A stretch of 64,000 nucleotides of DNA from Capra hircus (Eukaryota; Chordata; Mammalia; Artiodactyla; Bovidae): NCBI RefSeq assembly GCF_001704415.2, contig NC_030811.1, positions 4,002,501-4,066,500 of the forward strand, read 5' to 3'. This document shows, piece after piece, positions 53,407 through 63,864 of this stretch (positions within the stretch are counted from its first letter, which is position 1; each line of letters opens with the position of its first letter). The notes beneath the pieces are model-generated. The model had not been told where the DNA came from and made no database searches. It saw only the letters and a program-made list of their open reading frames with translations. Made by a program: the position numbers and the translations under genes.

Positions 53407-53730
53407 TAAAAAAAATTTTTTTAATTGATGTATAGTTAGTTGATTTACAGTGTTCTGTTCATGCGTATTGTGCAATAAAGTTGTATCCTTTTTGTATTCT
53501 TTTCCATTAGGTTTTATCACAGGCTAGTGGATATAGCTCCCTGTCTTGTTCAGCAGGACCTTGTTGTCTGTCTGCTCTCTATATATTAGTTTGCATCTGC
53601 TGATCTTAAACTCCCAATCCTTCCCTTTCCCACCCCTCTCCCTCTCTGTTCTCTATGTCTGGGAGTCTATTTCTGTTTCATCGGTAGGTCCCTTTCTGTC
53701 ATGTTTTAGATCCCACGTACGAGTGCACAT
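53407..53730 (-). mobile_element. L1 3' end
   Basis: 'TGATGTATAGTTAGTTGATT', 'TTCTTTTCCATTAGGTTTTA', 'CAGCAGGACCTTGTTG', 'TCTATGTCTGGGAGTC', 'CATGTTTTAGATCCCACG'. Confidence 0.85.
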
Positions 53731-53907
53731 CATTATTTTTTAACGATTAATACGAAGGCTAGAAAACTCACTGCAGTGTGACCAGCCATACTAATGAATC
53801 ATACTTGTTGGATAGTAAACTTTGGAGCTTACAGATCTGGCCGTATTCTTCATCATTTTTCAGTCCTGAATAAGCAATACGACACAGCAGATCATACTAT
53901 GTCAGGC

Positions 53908-54152
53908 TTGAAGGTCCCCTGGAGAAAGGATAGGCTACCCACTCCAGTATTCTTGGGCTTCCCTTGTGGCTCAGCTGGTAAAGAATCCTCCTGCAATGTG
54001 GGAGACCTGGGTTCAATCCCTGGGTTGGAAAGATCCCCTGGAGAAGGGAAGGGTGACTCACTCCAGTATTCTGGCCTGGAGAATCCCACGGACCATGTTA
54101 TAGTCCATGGGGTTACAAAGAGTCGGACACAACTCAGTGACTTTCACTTTTC
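53908..54152 (+). mobile_element. Dimeric Bov-tA-type composite SINE
   Basis: A partial unit (GGTCCCCTGGAGAAAGGATA to TCCAGTATTCTTG, 53917-53954) is fused directly to a full Bov-tA head (GGCTTCCCTTGTGGCTCAGC) and tail. This is the known two-unit layout, also seen inverted at 55483-56010. Confidence 0.85.
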
Positions 54153-54639
54153 ATGTCTCACGTGGTGGCCTTGAGGAAACTGGCTGACTCTGGCTACGGG
54201 AGAGGCGCAGCTGCTGTGCTCCAGAATTCATCATGGAATTCGAGCGATACCAAGCCTCCCTCTTCCCAGCTGCGAACAGAGTGTGCTGGGGATGGTAACA
54301 TCTCTTAGAAGATCGGGGAACCTCACTGATGGCCATCTGTCATTCAGAGATGCCCTGAGAAACATCTTTGGACCTTAAAAGCTCCGGGCTTCTCACCCTC
54401 GCTCTCGCATTGTGGTCTATAGCTTCCAGGCCACCCTCTGTTTTCCTTCCCAGGGCAGGGGGTGTTTTCCCTCATCAAATTGTTCACGTTTAACAGTTAC
54501 GTGGGGTTTGTTTCTTGAGGATTGGGACCAATGCACCTCCATTACCCACTCTCCTGGTGTGTTTCGGGAATCATCTTCCAACTTACCTACTTGTGCTCAA
54601 TAAGCCTTGATTGAGAGTCTATCTCTAGGGGCCCCCAGA
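54153..54639. other. Stretch without recognised gene
   Basis: Mixed composition; nothing recognised. Confidence 0.5.
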
Positions 54640-54646
54640 CTAAGAC

Positions 54647-54857
54647 ATGGGCTTTCCAGGTGGCTCAGAGGTAATGAATCCGCCCACCAGGAGAGGCAGA
54701 AGACATTCAGTTCCTAGGTCGAGAGGATCCCCTGGAGGAGGAAGTGGCAGCCCACTCCAGTATTCTTGCCTGAGAAATTCCATGGACAGAGGAGCCTGGT
54801 GGGCTACAGTCCATGGGGTCGCAAAAGAGTAGGACACGGCTGAGCAACTGAACACAA
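54647..54857 (+). mobile_element. Bov-tA SINE
   Basis: Head 'GGGCTTTCCAGGTGGCTCAG', degraded B box (GTTCCTAGGTCGAG), tail to 'GACACGGCTGAGCAACTG'. Possible TSD CTAAGAC (about 54640-54646 and 54859-54865). Confidence 0.9.
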
Positions 54858-54865
54858 GCTAAGAC

Positions 54866-55482
54866 GTATTAGGAAGTACCACCTAATAGCCCTAGCCTTC
54901 GTTTAGTTTTTATCAGCTTATAAAACCACAGGATAGTTAGAGCTAGAAGAATTCTCAGAGGGGATGTAGCTCAGCACACCCACGCTTCATAGCAGGGAGA
55001 AAAATCTGTTCACCTCTCAGGAAAGGCAGAGAGGCGGGAGTGGAAGATGCCTTCAGATAGTGATTGCGAACTTAAGTGTTATAGACTGATGCTCCGTGTT
55101 ATGAAAGGAACCACGGCGCCTGAACAATGCAAAATAAGTTGAATTGGCAGCCCTCTGCCACCAGCGCAGATACTGGCAGAGCAAGCTGGAAATCCCAGGG
55201 CACAGAGCTAGGGCTTTGTAGACCCCATGCCATGTGAGCAACGTCTGGAGTCTGGATAAAGAGAGCAGTGTACTCACCTGTGCACAGCTGTACTCGAGGT
55301 GCACGTAGAAGCTGGCATGAACAGCACTGAGGAATTGCTATGTGCTTCTTTGCCACCATATGCTACCTGTTCATCTGTTACCCAATGAGCTTATGTGAAT
55401 GGTTTTGACGTTTGCAGAGGTTGCATCATATTAGGAAAACCATGATCTCTTCCATTTCTTTGCCCCCAATAAACCACATGGT
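54866..55482. other. Stretch without recognised gene
   Basis: At 54928-54975 'CACAGGATAGTTAGAGCTAG' and 'GAATTCTCAGAGGGGATG' vaguely recall an old mammal-wide repeat. No exon. Confidence 0.4.
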
Positions 55483-56010
55483 TAGTCACGCTCAGTCATG
55501 ACTGACTCTTTACAACCCCATGGACTGTAGTACAGCAGATTCCTCTGTCCATAGAATTCTCCTGGCAAGAAATCTAGAGTGGGTTGCCATTCCCTTCTCC
55601 AGGGGATCTTCCCAACCCAGGGACTGAACCCAGGTCTCCTGCATTGCAGGCAGATTCTTTACTATCTGAGCCACCTGGGAAGCCCAAGAACACTGGGGTA
55701 AGTAGCCTATCGCGGTGGCGCAGAGGTTAAAGCGTCTGCCTGCGATGTGGGAGACCTGGGTTCGATCCCTGGGTCGGGAAGATCCCCTGGAGAAGGAAAT
55801 GGCAACCCACTCCACTATTCTTGCCTGGAGAATCCCATGGACAGAGGAGCTTGGTGGGCTACAGTCCACGGGTCGTAAAGAGTCGGACACGACTGAGCAA
55901 CTTCACTTTCACTTCACTTTCTCCAGGGGAACTTCCCGACCCAGGAATTGAACCAGGGTCTCCTGCATTGCAGGTGGATTCTTTACTGTCTAAGCCACTA
56001 GGGAAGCCAC
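55483..56010 (-). mobile_element. Dimeric Bov-tA-type composite SINE, split by another SINE
   Basis: The first unit (55483-55686) ends 'GCCACCTGGGAAGCCCAAG' and runs into the second unit's 'AACACTGGGGTAAGTAGCC'. That unit resumes after the insertion at 'CTCCAGGGGAACTTCCCGAC' and ends 'CCACTAGGGAAGCC'. Orientation and junction match the composite at 53908 in reverse. Confidence 0.8.
55706..55918 (+). mobile_element. Bov-tA SINE nested in the composite
   Basis: Sense copy 'GCGGTGGCGCAGAGGTTAAA', B box GGTTCGATCCC, tail 'GACACGACTGAGCAACTTC' then a short (TTCAC)n. It keeps many CpGs, so it is probably the youngest element in the cluster. Confidence 0.9.
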
Positions 56011-56382
56011 AATAAACCATGCAACTGTGACTGAGTGAATCCTTTCCCACAGCTTTTTCCTTGAAGAATGAAATCCCAAATCATCATTCATTTGTATCAG
56101 TCTGATTGTTCGGCTCCTGAAAATGTACAGGTGCCTTTTGAACTGATTGTGTAAAGTCACTCAAGGTACCAGATTATTATTTCTGAAACTTTACAAAATG
56201 CTTGTGTCACCGAGTCCCTTCTCTGGGTCTTATTATTTTAATTAGGGGTTGTAATCATGCCAGGTGAACTCAGCACAGTGACAGAGCATATTGGCACCTT
56301 GCTTTTCTTTACAAAGGGTTTTTCATCGTCTGCTGTCCTTCTGTGCCCCCTAACTGGGTCTGCCAACTTTCGTTTTCTCTTT
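56011..56382. other. Stretch without recognised gene
   Basis: Nothing recognised. Confidence 0.5.
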
Positions 56383-56488
56383 ATTTTGGCTCCTGGACGT
56401 GTGGGATCTTAGTTCCCTGACCAGGGATTGAACCCACAGCCCCTGCACTGGGTGAACAGAGTCTTAACCACTGACCGCCAGGAAAGGC
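56383..56488 (-). mobile_element. CHR-type tRNA SINE
   Basis: 'TTTGGCTCCTGGACGTGTGG', 'CCCTGACCAGGGATTGAACC', ending 'CTGACCGCCAGGAAAGGCC'. Confidence 0.85.
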
Positions 56489-57204
56489 CTTCGTGTTCTT
56501 CCTGGCAGCCCCCACACCTTCCTTTCCCAAGGCTGCCCCTCGGGTGGCTGCGTCCCACATCTGGACCGGCTTTGCTCGTCCCTTCTGGCCGTCACTCTGC
56601 CGCCTCTTCTTCAAAACCCTGACACGTGCTCTGTTTCTGCACACGTGGAACAGCCCCCCTAATGTATTGACTCCAGTACATTAATTCCCCAGGAATTTTT
56701 TTGTGACATTGTGGTATAATGGTGTGTGTGTATATATAATATAGACATATAGAGAGATATGTAGATGTATGTGTATGATTTCCTATAATCTTAAAATTCA
56801 AGAATCTGCGTCTCTTACAGTCATTGTCACTATCCCTACCAGAGAAGCTGAACTATTTCAGTGCAGAGACGTAGAAACTGCTATCCATGATATATACTTT
56901 TTTAGGGAAATAAATGAATTGTTCCATTTTGGGGGAAAAAAAAAGTCATTGAGACCCTCTCTTTTGATATCGGTGGATCTGGCTGGACTTCTAGTTGGGA
57001 TAGTGATTTTTTTAATTATAGTCAAAGGCCTCATTAGATGGAATGTTACTAATTTGGCAGAAATCTGAGCTGTTTTACTTTTGTGTCTTCTGTGATGAAG
57101 AGGTTGACGAAGCAAGTCAATAGTGCAAGTGAAACCGAAGTCCTTAAGAGACATAACAACTATTTCAGCCAGTGTAGCACGTCAGCCACCTTTCTTATCC
57201 TGGG
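56489..57204. other. Stretch without recognised gene
   Basis: Contains a short TG/TA microsatellite (about 56720-56745). A 99-codon frame (56769-57068) with a hydrophobic stretch has no start context, splice support or homology that I recognise. Confidence 0.45.
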
Positions 57205-57271
57205 GAAATACACATGCCATGAAATTTACCGTCTTAGCCATTTTAAGAATACAAGTCAGCATATATGCATT
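57205..57271 (-). mobile_element. Ancient L1M 3' UTR, first of three segments
   Basis: 'ACATGCCATGAAATTTACCG' and 'TCTTAGCCATTTTAAG' match an old antisense L1 3' UTR. It is interrupted twice and resumes at about 57645 (TTCAGTAGCCTTAAGTGC) and 58051 (CAGTGTTGTGCAAACATCGC). Confidence 0.65.
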
Positions 57272-57281
57272 AATATACAAT

Positions 57282-57634
57282 ATTTGTTTTCCTCCTTCTG
57301 ACTTACTTCACTCTGTATGACAGACTCTAGGACCGTCCACACCTCTGCCAGTGGCCGTATTTCTTTCCTTTTAGTAGCTGAGTGATGTTCCACTTCAGGC
57401 ATGTGCCACCTCCTCTTTATCCATCCATCCATCACAGACATTCAGGTTGTTTCTATGTCCTGGCAGGAAGCTCAGCTTAGTGCTCTGTGATGACCTGCAG
57501 GGGTGAGGTGGGAGGCAGGCTTAACACGGAGGGGGTATATGTAAGCAGATTGCTGATTCACTTCATCGTACAGCAGAAATTAACACAGTCTTGTAAAGCA
57601 AGTATATTCAATTAAAAAATGAAACTGGAAAAGA
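57282..57634 (+). mobile_element. L1 with 5' inversion (twin-primed), exact TSD
   Basis: Flanked by AATATACAAT at 57272-57281 and 57635-57644. The left part (to about 57465) is antisense L1 (CTTCTGACTTACTTCACTCT, TAGTAGCTGAGTGATGTTCC, TTATCCATCCATCC). The right part is sense 3' UTR (GGAAGCTCAGCTTAGTGC, GTACAGCAGAAATTAACACA, A-rich end). One TSD around two opposed segments marks a single twin-primed insertion. Confidence 0.8.
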
Positions 57635-57666
57635 AATATACAATTCAGTAGCCTTAAGTGCATTTA

Positions 57667-58039
57667 TTGATGCTTTTGAACTGTGGTGCTGTAGAAGACT
57701 CTTGAGAGTCCCTTGGACAGCAAGAAGATCCAACCAGTCCATCCTAAAGAAAATCAGTCCTGAATATTCATTGGAAGGACTGATGCTGAAGCTGAAACTC
57801 CAGTCCTTTGGCCACCTGATGCAAAGAGCCGACTCATTTGAAAAGACCCTGATGCTGGGGAAGGTTGAAGGCAGGAGGGGAAGGGGACGACAGAGGATGA
57901 GATGGTTGGATGGCATCACTGACTCAATGGACATGAATTTGAGCAAGCTCCGGGAGTTGGTGAAGGACAGGGAAGCCTGGCGTGCTGCAGTCCATGGGGT
58001 CGTGAAGAGTCGGACACGACTGAGCAACTGAACGGAGTG
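57667..58039 (+). mobile_element. BovB LINE, 373 bases, nested in the L1M
   Basis: Flanks AAGTGCATTTA (57656-57666) and AAGTGCCTTCA (58040-58050). The open remnant reads MRVPWTARRSNQSILKKISP through GVVKSRTRLSN and reaches the natural C-terminus (109 codons). Confidence 0.9.
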
Positions 58040-58050
58040 AAGTGCCTTCA

Positions 58051-58115
58051 CAGTGTTGTGCAAACATCGCTACCATCTAGTTCCGGAACTTTGCCATCAC
58101 GCCTCGTGGAAACCC
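58051..58115 (-). mobile_element. Ancient L1M 3' UTR, last segment
   Basis: 'TGTGCAAACATCGCTACC', 'CATCTAGTTCCGGAACTTTG' continue the element begun at 57205. Confidence 0.65.
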
Positions 58116-58934
58116 TGTCCTGGTTGCGAAGCCCCTCTCTTGGAACCCGGGAGCTTTCGCCGCAGCATTGTTTGTGATGGCGTGGAGCTGTGGCCTTCAC
58201 TAAGGACAGTAAATCAGAACGTGTGGCCTCACTGGGTGAACCAACGCTTTGCTTGGCTGTCAGACAGATTCCTTCTCCTGCAGAGACTGTAGACGTCACT
58301 TGTCCACGTTCCTTCTTAATGGCTGGTGCTGGATGAGCACCCAGAGTCTTGCTATGCTTACAGATTATTGCCAAAAGAGTAGCTTAGCCCAGCTAAGAGT
58401 TCTGTTTTGATTTCCGCAAAGTCTCCTGTGGGCAGCACGATGACTCAGAGACTCAGCTGTTTTCACTGTGCTGCTCTGCTCCTCTGCGTTGGGCTTGCAG
58501 GCCCCGCAGCTGGAACCAGAGGGCTGCGTGCAGGCACCTGCCTCCTTGGAGAGGGGCATTCCATTTCTGCTCAGAATCCACAGGCCAGAGTTAGGCCTGC
58601 GGTCCCAACTGCCTGCGCACCTGCATGAGAGCTGGGGATTGTATTCTTTTGTGTGCTCAGAAAGGAAGCAAAGCAGACAGTGGGGGCGGGGGTGAGCAAA
58701 GGCTCCCACAACAGAAATCTTGAATCCAGGTTCTTCCTCCATAATAAGGCCACGTTTGGGTCACCTATCATCACATATGTTCAGTGTCATATGCGGGGTG
58801 CAGGCCTTCGGAGCCATCCATGCAGGAATCTGGGGGGCGGGGCTGCTGTGGGTACTGGGCAGGTCAAGATCGCAGGCAGGAGGAACCTGTGCCCTTTGTC
58901 TTGAGGACTCAGGAGGATTTCAAGAGATAAGAAA
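58116..58934. other. Stretch without recognised gene
   Basis: GC-moderate with overlapping frames up to about 125 codons on both strands. No domain recognised. Confidence 0.45.
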
Positions 58935-58943
58935 AACACTTCA

Positions 58944-59144
58944 GTTGATTCCCAGGTGGCTCAGACGGTAAAGAACCTGCCTGCAATGCGGGAGACACAG
59001 GTTCCGTCCCTGGATCCAGAAGATTCCCTGGAGAAGGGAATGGCAACCCATTCCAGTATTCTTGCCTGGGAAATCCCATGGACAGAGGAGCCTGGTGGGC
59101 TACAATCCATGGGGTCACAAAGAGTCGAGCTCGACTGAGTGGCT
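58944..59144 (+). mobile_element. Bov-tA SINE
   Basis: 'TTGATTCCCAGGTGGCTCAG' to 'CTCGACTGAGTGGCT'. Flanking AACACTT (58935-58941 and 59145-59151) is a probable TSD. Confidence 0.9.
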
Positions 59145-59151
59145 AACACTT

Positions 59152-59844
59152 TGAGTCCTCCGCTTCTTTCACTTCAGGTTATTCCAAGCCATGGGCATCA
59201 TTGAAGGGAAGGTGGGAGGGGAGGAAAACCTTGGCTTGGTTAACCCGGCAGGCCTGTCTAATCCTTGCAAAATGGTTCTGTAGCAAAAGAGCTGATTGGA
59301 TCTTTGAATGCTTGACCACAGAGCTTGGACTAGATCTCACAGTTGATAGGTTTGCTAGCCACTCATTCTGAGCAGGAAGGAGGAACATGCTATTTGAATT
59401 CTCTAGAACCAATTTCACCCTCCATTTGTACTTGCAGATTCAGCTTCAATCCTGTTTTCTTACGTCTTAAAGTTCAAGAGCAAGCACTCAGGAGGTGGTG
59501 GCTGTGCCTTTGTGCCTGGGGTTTCCTAAGACTAACCACCCGGTGAATTTCCTCAATATGCTGTTCAGGGATGTTCTTATCTCTGGAAAACCAGAGACAC
59601 AGTCACGGCCTCAGTGAGCCATGGTGGAGCCACGGACGCTAGAATTATTAATGGGATGGGGCTTGGCGATGCTTGTCATCTTGAGGTGCCCAGGATGTTC
59701 TCTGTGTGGCTCGGAGGACTTGTAGCCCTTACTTTGGGGTGTACAGGTACACTGTCCACGACAATATGTTTTTAAAAAAAGTTGAGTATTCACTGAATAC
59801 AATATTTTTGAAATAACTTCATCTTTCAAAATAAAATGCATGTT
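59152..59844. other. Stretch without recognised gene
   Basis: Mixed composition; nothing recognised. Confidence 0.5.
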
Positions 59845-59960
59845 CTTTTTTAATTTTTTGAAGTATTGTCGACTTACAATGGTGTGTTAATTTCTGCTGT
59901 ACAGCAGAGTGACTCAGTGATACGCATATACATTATTTTTCGTATTCTTTTCCACGATGC
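59845..59960 (-). mobile_element. L1 3' end
   Basis: 'TTTTTTGAAGTATTGTCGAC', 'TTAATTTCTGCTGTACAGCA', 'TTCTTTTCCACGATGCTTTA'. Followed at once by a Bov-tA. Confidence 0.8.
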
Positions 59961-59967
59961 TTTATGT

Positions 59968-60189
59968 GTTCAGTGTGTGTGCGCTCAGTCGTGACCCACT
60001 CTTTGCAAATCCATGGACTGCAGCCTGCTAAGCTCCTCTCGCCCATGGACTTTTTCAGGCAGGAACACTGGACTGAGTTGCCTTTTCCTATGCCAGTGAA
60101 TCTTCCAGACCCAGGGATCGAGCCTGAGTCTCTTACGTCTCCTGTGTTGGCAAGCAGACTCTTTACCACTAGGCATCACCTGGGAAGCC
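59968..60189 (-). mobile_element. Bov-tA SINE between two L1 tails
   Basis: 'GTGTGTGCGCTCAGTCGTGA' to the head end 'GGCATCACCTGGGAAGCCC'. Confidence 0.9.
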
Positions 60190-60370
60190 CCATTTTTAAA
60201 AATTATTTTTTTTTAATTTATTAAAGTATAGTTGCTTCACAATGTTGTGTTAATTTCTGCTTACAGAAAATAACTGTTATACACATATACATCCTTTTCA
60301 TGATGGTTTATCACAGGATACTGAGTCTTGTTCCTTGCACTCTGCAGTAGGACCTTGCTGTTTCCAAAAC
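60190..60370 (-). mobile_element. L1 3' end
   Basis: 'TTATTAAAGTATAGTTGCTT', 'GTTGTGTTAATTTCTGC', 'GATGGTTTATCACAGGATAC', 'CAGTAGGACCTTGCTG'. The 3'-most bases are present here again, so this is a separate copy from 59845-59960. Confidence 0.8.
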
Positions 60371-63107
60371 TCATGCTTTTGAAAAGCAAGTAAATGAATA
60401 GAATACCAGCCCATCACTGTTGAATTATCTTGTGTTTACTTGGGGTAGAAGTTGTAAGGGGTTCAATGAAAGCACTTCACTTGGATGAGAACCCCGAACG
60501 TTTTTGCCCTCTCCCGTGGCATTGTTAATAACCTAATGGGGTTCCTAATTAGGTTCTCAAAGAGCAGGCAACTTTTTATCATCGCCCCCCCCCGCCCCAG
60601 CTCGTTCTAAAGAAAACAGTAAAATCACGAGCATTTAGGTGACATCCAAGCTCCTTTTTCTCTGTGAAATGTTTACGTCCGTCATGATTCTGTGTATAAA
60701 TAGTCAAGGTCCAAAGCTGAGGGGCCAAATAGGCACCATCTGAGGATGACACCTGTGAAAGGAGGCGGCACGCGAGGCGAGAAGATGGGATGCAGGTGTG
60801 TCTGCACAATAGCATCTCCTTAAAGAACCGAAGCAAGTAGGACAAAATGTTACCGTTGGATTAATAGCCCATAGGATGCCTACTAGCACCCAAACACTTC
60901 CTTTTGTTTGGAATAATTTATAATTAAGTAGAGAGTTGTAAAATAAAGCCGTGGTGAAATCACAGTCTCAGAGACCATTATGAGGAGTTTTGATTCATTT
61001 AAATACAGTTGAGTGAACACGGTAATAATATGGATTCAGGTGTAGTATGCAGTCTTTATTGAGAAATTATATTTTTAAGCGATCACACAGGAAAATGTAA
61101 GCTCCAGCAACATTCTGTTCACAATGGTAGTACTCAAAAGTCTTTCCACTCAGTCCAAGGAGGGTTGTTCTTAAGTGTAGGGACAGTTCAAAATTCATGT
61201 TTCGTTCTTTTAATTAACTTGGTTGCTGAAGGTAACCACACTCCAGCTTCAGACGGACCAGCGGGTTGGGACCCGTGTACCGAAAACTAGGATCGCCTAG
61301 TCAACTGCCTGAGAGGAGACTGAATCCAGCCCCGCCTTATCTTCATGTCTCGTGACTAATTCAGATCTTTGGGGAGCATGAAAGTGGTACAGGAATCTAA
61401 AGATCGGTGCACTCAAATCGGTCCCCCTCTCTGATTTCCTGGCTTCGCCAGCTGCTTATCACTCTTCTCCACTATTACACACCCAAGGCAAAATCTTCTA
61501 CGGTCAGATCCTGTCATTTGCGGTAGTGTGTTCTGTAAAGTCTCACACACTGAATCAGCGGACATTCAACCACCGCTCCTGGAAGAAACACAGCTTTGGT
61601 TCCTTGCGAGCCTCTGGTCACCATCTTTTTGTTAACCAATCAACACAGGCTTTCTGTTATGTGTCCCCTGTTTAAGGACACTGTATGGAACACATGCCAT
61701 TGATTTATCGACACTGAACACGAGGCCCAGGCCGCAAAAGTCATGTTCATCTCACACAGGGGTTACTCCGTGAGGCCCTCATATTTGGGGCCATGGATGA
61801 CACCTCTGCACTGCACTTAAGGACCCTCTTTCCAGCAGCAGAATCATGAAGGAAAACCCCACAAAATGTGATAACCATAGCAGATCACCATGAAAAGGGC
61901 CCTGGTTTCCAGTCCGAGCTGTTGACCACCTCCGGGAACGTACATGACCCCCGAGGATCCTCACCCCTTGGTGCAGGTTTGTGAGTGACTTCAGAGGTGG
62001 TGCAAGAATTGATCTTGGGTTTGCAGGTGGATTTCAGCCAGTCAGTGAATTTGCAGATACAAAATCTATAAACCAGGAAATACAGGGGTGACTGTCCTTG
62101 GCAAACGCAGCTCCAGCCTAGTGACCTCTGGAAGTAGCCCTTGTGTGTGTCTGTCTGTCTAGATGCAGGTGCAAATGTCAGGGCAGATGGGGATGTAGAC
62201 GTAAGTGTGGATATGTCAAACTTGAAAAGCAGAAGCGCCTGGTGCACACCAGGAATAATGCATCTTGCAGCCTGTTTTTCTGTTTAGTAGCGATGATCCT
62301 TCTCTGGTCAAAAGACGAAACCGAGTCCTCTCCAAGCCCAGGGACCAGCTCTCAGTCCCTCGCCTGTCTGAGACATGCTGCTGCTGTGAGGACTTGGGCT
62401 TCATGGTGCTGTCCATCTGGAAACCTCCTCCCTCCCTCCTCCTACAGCTGGCCCCTTCCTTGTCTCAGCATCTCGAATTCAGCCTTGCTTCCTCAGCACC
62501 CTTCTCTGGCCAACCTTATTAATCTGGTTGACCCCGCCCGCTAAGCCCCAGCACACCCACTTGTTGCCTCCCTGGTGGCACTTTCCACAGTCAGCTTCTC
62601 TAGGTCTGTTTTGCACCGACCCTCTGCCTCGAGCGTCCCTGATGCACAACGGGCAGGGCGTGCTTGTTGAATGAGTGGTGGGACGAAGGATACTGAAGAT
62701 GGTCCAAAGTCGCACAGATGGGTCATCTCCTGGTTCCCAGCTTGAGAGGGAGTTCAGGCATAGCCAACTGTTGCCCTGTGATATTAACTGGGTTTCTGGC
62801 TGAGGCGGATGCATGTAAGTTATACACAGGAAGGGAAACGCCAGTGATCCGTCGCTATGGTCTTCAGGGGTCTGAAGAGTCTCCATTTCCACGAGGATCT
62901 CCAAACCGTGGAAGCCAAGTGAGGGGAGATGAGCCATCCACACACCTGGGTCATACAGAATAGCCAATTGTGTAACTGTTTTAGAGACTGAGGCCTCAAA
63001 TTTTAGGTAGCTACATGGCTGCTTCCACTTTCTATCTTTTTAGATTTCTTTTTTTAAACGTGAACCATTTTTAATTTGTTACAGTATCACTGCTGTTTTA
63101 TGTCTTG
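60371..63107. other. Repeat-poor 2.7-kb stretch without recognised gene
   Basis: No ruminant SINE or LINE recognised. A C-run lies near 60585. Frames up to 162 codons (62479-62967 minus, 62143-62544 plus) overlap each other and show no domain. A short CTGT repeat lies near 62150. Confidence 0.45.
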
Positions 63108-63290
63108 GTCTTTTGGCTGTGGACAGAGGTGCCTGTCAGGCTACAGTCCGTGGGTAACAAAGAGTCAGACTCAACTGAGCGACTAAGCACAACCCAGCAC
63201 GTGTGGGATCTTAGCCCCCTGACCAGCAGCTGAACGGGCACCCCCTGCTGAAAGTTGACGTCTTAACTGCTGGACCACCTGCGAAGCCTC
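63108..63290 (-). mobile_element. CHR-type SINE split by a Bov-A fragment
   Basis: 'GTCTTTTGGCTGT' continues, after the insertion, at 'CACGTGTGGGATCTTAGCCC', 'CTGACCAGCAGCTGAAC' and 'GGACCACCTGCGAAGCC'. Between them lies Bov-A sequence in plus orientation (about 63121-63192: 'GGCTACAGTCCGTGGGTAAC', 'CAACTGAGCGACTAAGCACA'). Confidence 0.8.
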
Positions 63291-63864
63291 TCTTATTTTG
63301 TTTTGTTTGACAAGAGGCTTTCCTGGCTTGTCAGGTGATGTGAATTGGCCAGTAGTTCACAATAACTAAGTCTGGTTTAAGTCTTCCATGATGTGGCGCC
63401 AGTCGCGTGACCCCTTGTCCTCGGTTTCCCTGAAACACGCTTCTTTCCTGGTGGGGTGACTGGCCCCGCGTCTGGAGAACACGTGGCCTGTGGTTCAGAC
63501 CCTGCATCTTTGGTTATGCTGGCCCTCCTGCCTGCAGGCTTCAGGCACATCTCTGATCAGTGTCCTTGCTTCCAAAAGAGGTGAGTTCTCACCTCCATGA
63601 AGCCATGGAGGACACACTAGGCCACACTCATCTCACACTCTTCCTAGATGCTACAAGTGTTCAGTTTTCTCTTCTATTCGATTATTAGCTGCTTCTATTA
63701 GCAGAGCGTCTAAAATTTTCTAGTACAAAGCATGGATTCAATAATGCATGTTGACTGTTTAGAGGTTAAATCACATGAAGTCTGAGGCCTCCTCTCTCTC
63801 TTTCTCTGCCTTATACACACACACAGAATATGTGAAGATAACATATAATTAACACCAGTTGTTT
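63291..63864. other. Stretch without recognised gene
   Basis: Short CT and CA simple runs near 63790-63825. Nothing else. Confidence 0.5.

Noticed and set aside
56769..57068. 99-codon frame with a hydrophobic segment (GLLVGIVIFLIIVKGLI)
   Set aside because: It looks like a membrane segment but lies in AT-rich DNA, where such stretches are common, with no start context, splice sites or homology.
62143..62967. Overlapping 133- and 162-codon frames
   Set aside because: No domain or signal peptide, and several overlapping frames of similar length. Kept only as part of the repeat-poor island noted above.
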